Shown piece after piece: positions 59,879 to 64,000 of a stretch of 64,000 nt of DNA. The notes under the pieces are model-generated. The model searched no databases. It worked only from the letters and a program-made list of their open reading frames with translations, and was not told where the DNA came from. This DNA comes from Haloplanus rubicundus (GTDB taxonomy: Archaea > Halobacteriota > Halobacteria > Halobacteriales > Haloferacaceae). The translations under genes were made by a program, and so were the position numbers. The DNA lies in assembly GCF_003342675.1 (NCBI RefSeq), contig NZ_CP031148.1, forward strand, positions 1,612,001 to 1,676,000. The letters run 5' to 3'. The stretch's first letter is position 1. Every line of letters begins with the position of its first letter.

Positions 59879-60652
59879 GTGACGACGGCATGGCCGACCC
59901 GAGTGGACATGCACGTGAAGACCCTCGACGAGCGCGTCGTCTCGCGGGCGAAGGCCCGCGGCCTCGACGCGCTGGTGTACGCCCCGCATTTCACCCGACT
60001 GCCCGACATCCGCACCCGAGCAGAACGCTTCTCCGACGACGACCTGCTCGTCGTTCCCGCGCGCGAGGTGTTCACCGGACCGTGGTACGACCGCCGCCAC
60101 CTCCTCGCCGTCGGGCTCTCGGACCCCGTTCCGGACTTCATCAGCTTTCGTGGCGCGCTCGACGAGTTCATCCGCCAGGACGCCGCGGTACTCGTCCCCC
60201 ATCCCGAGATGCTGAACGTCAGTTGCTCGCGCGACGACGTGGCTGCCAACCGAGACGCCCTCGACGCCGTCGAGACGTACAACGCGAAGTGTCTCCCCCA
60301 CCAGAACCGCGCGGCACGAGCCGTCGCCCGCGAGACGGGGCACCCTGCCTTCGGCTCGTCGTACGCCCACTTCCGGCGGACCGTCGGCGAGGCGTGGACG
60401 GCCTTCGAGGACGCCATCGACGACGAATCCGACCTCGTTTCCGCGCTGCGTACCGGCGCCCCACGGCGGGTCGTCCACCGGGGCGGCGTCGGCCACCGCC
60501 TCCGGAGCCTCGCCGAGTTCACTCACCTCGGCTACGAGAACTCGTGGGGCAAACTCGACCGGCTCTTCCTCTCGGGAACCGAGCCGACGCACCCGAGCAA
60601 CGTCGCCTACGGTGGCCGGTTCGACGACGTCTTCGCGTACGCGCAGGGGTGA
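59879..60652 (+). CDS. PHP-domain protein (phosphoesterase-like)
   Basis: A protein of 257 residues from GTG 59879 (VTTAWPTRVDMHVKTLDERV). The PHP metal motif would be D-L-H-V-H; here DMHVKT has Lys for the second His, seen also in haloarchaeal relatives as far as I recall. Later elements are VPAREVFTG, AVLVPHPEMLNV, ETYNAKC and SSYAHF (a late His). The family includes phosphoesterases and parts of polymerases; loss of one His makes catalysis uncertain. Confidence 0.75.
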   Translation: MTTAWPTRVDMHVKTLDERVVSRAKARGLDALVYAPHFTRLPDIRTRAERFSDDDLLVVPAREVFTGPWYDRRHLLAVGLSDPVPDFISFRGALDEFIRQDAAVLVPHPEMLNVSCSRDDVAANRDALDAVETYNAKCLPHQNRAARAVARETGHPAFGSSYAHFRRTVGEAWTAFEDAIDDESDLVSALRTGAPRRVVHRGGVGHRLRSLAEFTHLGYENSWGKLDRLFLSGTEPTHPSNVAYGGRFDDVFAYAQG

Positions 60653-60654
60653 GT

Positions 60655-61461
60655 CTACGCCACCAGCGCGTAACGGAGCAAGAGGACGGCAAAGGGGAGC
60701 CCCAGTAGCGTCAGATACCCCGTCACGAGCGTCGCGTCGGCGCTCGCGGGGAGGAGGAGCCACGCGACCGGACCGGCGAGGAGGAATCCCAGACCGAGCG
60801 TCGCCGCCGCGGCCCGCTCGCCCCAGCCGGCGCCGTCCGTCGCCGCCGCGTCGGCGTCGCCCGTCGCCGCCGCGTCGAGCGCCACGCGCACGTCGGCGTC
60901 GACGCGACGCGGCACCACGACCGTTCGGGGGACGCCGCTGCCGACGCTCCCGCGGGCGAAGTCGAGCCAGTAGACGGACACGATTCCGAGCGGCACCCGT
61001 CGGACACCGTCGAGACCGGCGAGCGACGCCGTCCGCCCCCCGTACGTGAGCGTCCCCGCCGCGGGGTCGAGGCGCCCCCGCGTCCGACAGGCGGCCGCTA
61101 CGATCCACAGGCCGGCCGCGCCCGCGAGGAGCGCGACGGCGACGAGCGGCCGCCACCGGAGGACGGCCGCGAGGACGAGCGCCCACGCGCCGCCGGCGAC
61201 GAGGAGCGGGCGCCGACTGAGCGAGGCGTCGGTCGGCGCCCCGACGGCGCGGATCCCGAGGAGCGCCCGGCCCGTGAGTGGGAGGAGCGCGAGCGCGAGA
61301 GCGAGGGCCAGTAGCCGGTCGTACGCGCCGGCCCGGAGCGCCGTCCACCCGAACGCGAGCGCGCCACCCACGAGGAGGAAGGCGACGCCGACGGCGCCCC
61401 CGGCGGCGACGTGTCGAACGGCGGCGGGGCCGTCGTCGGCCCACTCGATGGGGGCAGTCAC
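60655..61461 (-). CDS. Polytopic membrane protein, unknown function
   Basis: A protein of 268 residues, Ala/Leu-rich with about seven hydrophobic segments (near 22-42, 50-66, 85-102, 103-124, 215-237 and 243-262). A soluble part (about 130-200) contains GVRRVPLGIVSVYWLDFARG. No family recognised. Next gene upstream starts two bases away, suggesting an operon. Confidence 0.6.
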   Translation of the reverse strand: MTAPIEWADDGPAAVRHVAAGGAVGVAFLLVGGALAFGWTALRAGAYDRLLALALALALLPLTGRALLGIRAVGAPTDASLSRRPLLVAGGAWALVLAAVLRWRPLVAVALLAGAAGLWIVAAACRTRGRLDPAAGTLTYGGRTASLAGLDGVRRVPLGIVSVYWLDFARGSVGSGVPRTVVVPRRVDADVRVALDAAATGDADAAATDGAGWGERAAAATLGLGFLLAGPVAWLLLPASADATLVTGYLTLLGLPFAVLLLRYALVA

Positions 61462-61462
61462 G

Positions 61463-61969
61463 TCAGAGGATCAGCGCGTTCATCGCGCCGGCGACGCTCC
61501 CGAGAGGCATCACGTAGACGTGGAACGCGCCGAGGACGCCGAGTTCCAGCAGCGTGACGACCACGGTCACGGGGTTGGCGTACTTGCTGCTGGTCGTGAC
61601 GCCGGAGGGGAGGCCCCACTCCTGGCTCGTGAGGGGGTAGAAGAAGGCGATACCGCGGCGACTACCGACCACGTCGAGGAGGAAGTGGGTCGCGACGCCG
61701 ATCCAGACGAACTGGAGGTTGTCGAAGAAGACGGGGTAGGCGGCGATGACGCCGAGGACGAAGACGTTGTGCAGCGTCTTGCGGTGTTTGCCGAAGGCGG
61801 TGTCGACGTCGGGGAAGAGCGCCCCGAGGACGATGGGGACCGAGAGCCTGACGATCATCTCGACGGTTTCGAGCGCCGTCGACGCGGACGGCATCGTCGG
61901 CAACACGAGCACGACGCCGAGACCCACGCTCAACAGCGCCGCGTTGAGGACGTGTCCTTCTTTGTTCAT
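61463..61969 (-). CDS. Metal-dependent hydrolase-like membrane protein (YdjM/DUF457)
   Basis: A protein of 168 residues from ATG 61969 (MNKEGHVLNAALLSVGLGVV). Four membrane segments plus the family signature GALFPDVDTAFGKHRKTLHN (Asp and His) and ATHFLLDVVGSRRGIAFFYP. These His/Asp residues are the presumed metal site of the YdjM/DUF457 family; no activity is established. The gene is upstream of the 61461 gene. Confidence 0.8.
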   Translation of the reverse strand: MNKEGHVLNAALLSVGLGVVLVLPTMPSASTALETVEMIVRLSVPIVLGALFPDVDTAFGKHRKTLHNVFVLGVIAAYPVFFDNLQFVWIGVATHFLLDVVGSRRGIAFFYPLTSQEWGLPSGVTTSSKYANPVTVVVTLLELGVLGAFHVYVMPLGSVAGAMNALIL

Positions 61970-62054
61970 CCGTCGGGGGCTTGGCCCCCGCCCGTCAAAA
62001 GTGTCGGTCATCGACGAGCGAAAGAGGGATTTGACGGCCGTCCGCAGGGCACCT

Positions 62055-63148
62055 ATGGACTACGACACGCCCCTCTTCTTTCACGTCATGCAGTACGCGG
62101 CCGCGGCCGACCGCGACGTGATCGACATGGTGAGCGGCGGGCCGGACTGGGAGCCACCCGAAGCGCTCCGGGACGGCCTCCGGGAGTACGCCGACGCCGA
62201 CGCCGACGCGTTCCAGTATCCGCCGAGCGACGGCCTGCGCGAACTCCGCGAGGAGATCGCCGCCCGCCGCGGCGTCGACGTGGATCGCGTCGTCATCACG
62301 AACGGCGCGGGCGAGGCGAACTACCTCGCCATGGCGGCGGCGCTCGAACGCGACGCCGGCGACGAGATACTGCTGACCGACCCGGTCTACCCCTACTACC
62401 CGGGGAAGGCCCGGATGCTCGGCGCCGACCCCCGTCTCGTCCCCGTCGCCGACGACGGCGGCCTCGACGTGGCGGCGATGCGCGAGGCGGCGTCTCCCGA
62501 CACCGCGGCCATCCTCGTCAACTCCCCCAACAATCCCACCGGCGCGGTGTACGACGCCGACACGATGGGTGCGATAGTCGACCTCGCCGAGGCCAACGAC
62601 GCCCTCCTCATCTCCGACGAGGTGTACGACCACTACGACTTCTCCCGCCGCTTCGAGAGCGCCTTGGCCGTCGACTCCGACCACACCGTCGTCACCAACT
62701 CCTTCTCGAAGTCGATGGCGATCACGGGCTTTCGTGTCGGTTACGCGGTGTTCCCGCCCCACCTCGTCGAGGCCGCGCGAACACGACACATGCTCGTCAA
62801 CGTCACCGGCGCCCGGCCCTCGCAGGTCGCCGTCCTCCGCGCGCTGCGGGAGACGGGACCGGGGTACTACGAGGCTTCGCGCGACCTCCTGCGGAAGCGG
62901 GTCGACGCCTTCACCGACGCCCTCGACGCGGCGGGGGCGGAGTACATCGTCCCCGACGGCGCCTTCTACGTCTTCGCGCGCTTCGAGGGCTTCCCCGGCA
63001 CTCTGGAGAACGTCGAACGCCTGGTCGACGAGGCGGGCGTCGCCTGCATGCCCGGCGACACCTTCGGCACCTACGACGAGTGGGTGCGCTTTGCCCTCGT
63101 CACGCCGCGGGCCGAGGAGGCGGCGCGGCGACTGGCCGACTACGAGTT

Positions 63149-63152
<4 letters not shown>
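62055..63152 (+). CDS. Class I/II PLP-dependent aminotransferase
   Basis: A protein of 365 residues from ATG 62055 (MDYDTPLFFHVMQYAAAADR). PLP-site residues: TDPVYPYYPGK, NSPNNPTGAVYD, ISDEVYDHYDF and the Schiff-base Lys in TNSFSKSMAITGFRVGY. The final Arg (WVRFALVTP) binds the substrate carboxylate. It resembles aspartate/aromatic aminotransferases of archaea; the amino donor cannot be fixed. Overlaps the convergent lipoprotein by four bases. Confidence 0.9.

Positions 63153-64000
<848 letters not shown>

Overview
This window is chromosomal DNA from an extremely halophilic archaeon (class Halobacteria). The evidence is very high GC with G/C at third codon positions, acidic proteins, TATA-like boxes about 27-30 bases before start codons (leaderless genes), Tat-type and lipoprotein signals, halocyanin, archaeal glycerol-1-phosphate dehydrogenase, and eukaryote-like information genes (L44e, S27e, aIF2-alpha, Nop10, SecE/NusG, FtsZ1). 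The genus cannot be fixed from sequence alone. Genes are dense, often overlap by ATGA, and most of the window is core genome.

Layout. 1-5.2 kb: end of the lipid-backbone gene egsA, a DUF420 membrane protein, a Usp protein, a glycosyltransferase, an MTH865-like protein and an S9 peptidase. 5.2-6.2 kb: a two-gene cassette of a small membrane protein and an acidic repeat protein. 6.2-12.9 kb: methylmalonyl-CoA mutase B12 subunit with MeaB, a hydrolase, a thiolase/DUF35 pair, an M28 peptidase and an NAD-kinase paralog. 12.9-17.9 kb: a cytochrome b/halocyanin (complex III-like) cluster. 17.9-23 kb: endonuclease III, a lipoprotein, shikimate kinase and chorismate mutase, then a toxin-antitoxin islet. 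23-31.9 kb: carbonic anhydrase, NikR with a divergent nickel transporter, SurE, an Rsm22-like methyltransferase, TyrA, VapBC, an MFS transporter, an M24 peptidase and a secreted protein. 32-38.8 kb: LysE, a manganese operon (GDT1 with an MntR-like regulator), a threonine-synthase-like protein, a flavin oxidoreductase, an exonuclease and twin PH-domain membrane proteins. 38.8-48.8 kb: PDH E1-alpha, a phosphoesterase, a J-domain protein, the PAC2-Nop10-aIF2a-S27e-L44e operon, ftsZ, D-aminoacyl-tRNA deacylase, a double Usp and a cation antiporter. 49-64 kb: aroE, an HhH protein, a pabC-like protein, a Rieske protein, initiator tRNA-Met, a polysaccharide/lipid glycosylation cluster, proline catabolism, secE-nusG, a PHP protein, an aminotransferase and the start of an ArsA/Get3 ATPase.

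How genes work together. AroK-AroQ, TyrA, AroE and the class IV aminotransferase belong to aromatic amino-acid and chorismate metabolism. NikR/NicO and MntR/GDT1 are two metal-homeostasis units, each pairing a regulator with its transporter. PRODH and ALDH form a proline degradation route. The cytochrome b pair with membrane halocyanin forms a respiratory quinol-oxidising complex.

Most unusual. A dispersed family of about 75-86 bp nested palindromes occurs in at least five intergenic sites, each beginning exactly at the stop codon of a neighbouring gene. A sixth, related 80-bp palindrome splits a small membrane-protein gene; deleting exactly 80 bp restores its reading frame. I recognise no named element with this structure. 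Other oddities are a toxin-antitoxin islet flanked by a duplicated 3' end of the chorismate mutase gene, two PLP-enzyme homologs without the Schiff-base lysine, a hexanucleotide-encoded His/Asp tract in the nickel transporter, and an acidic protein with three near-identical basic repeats.
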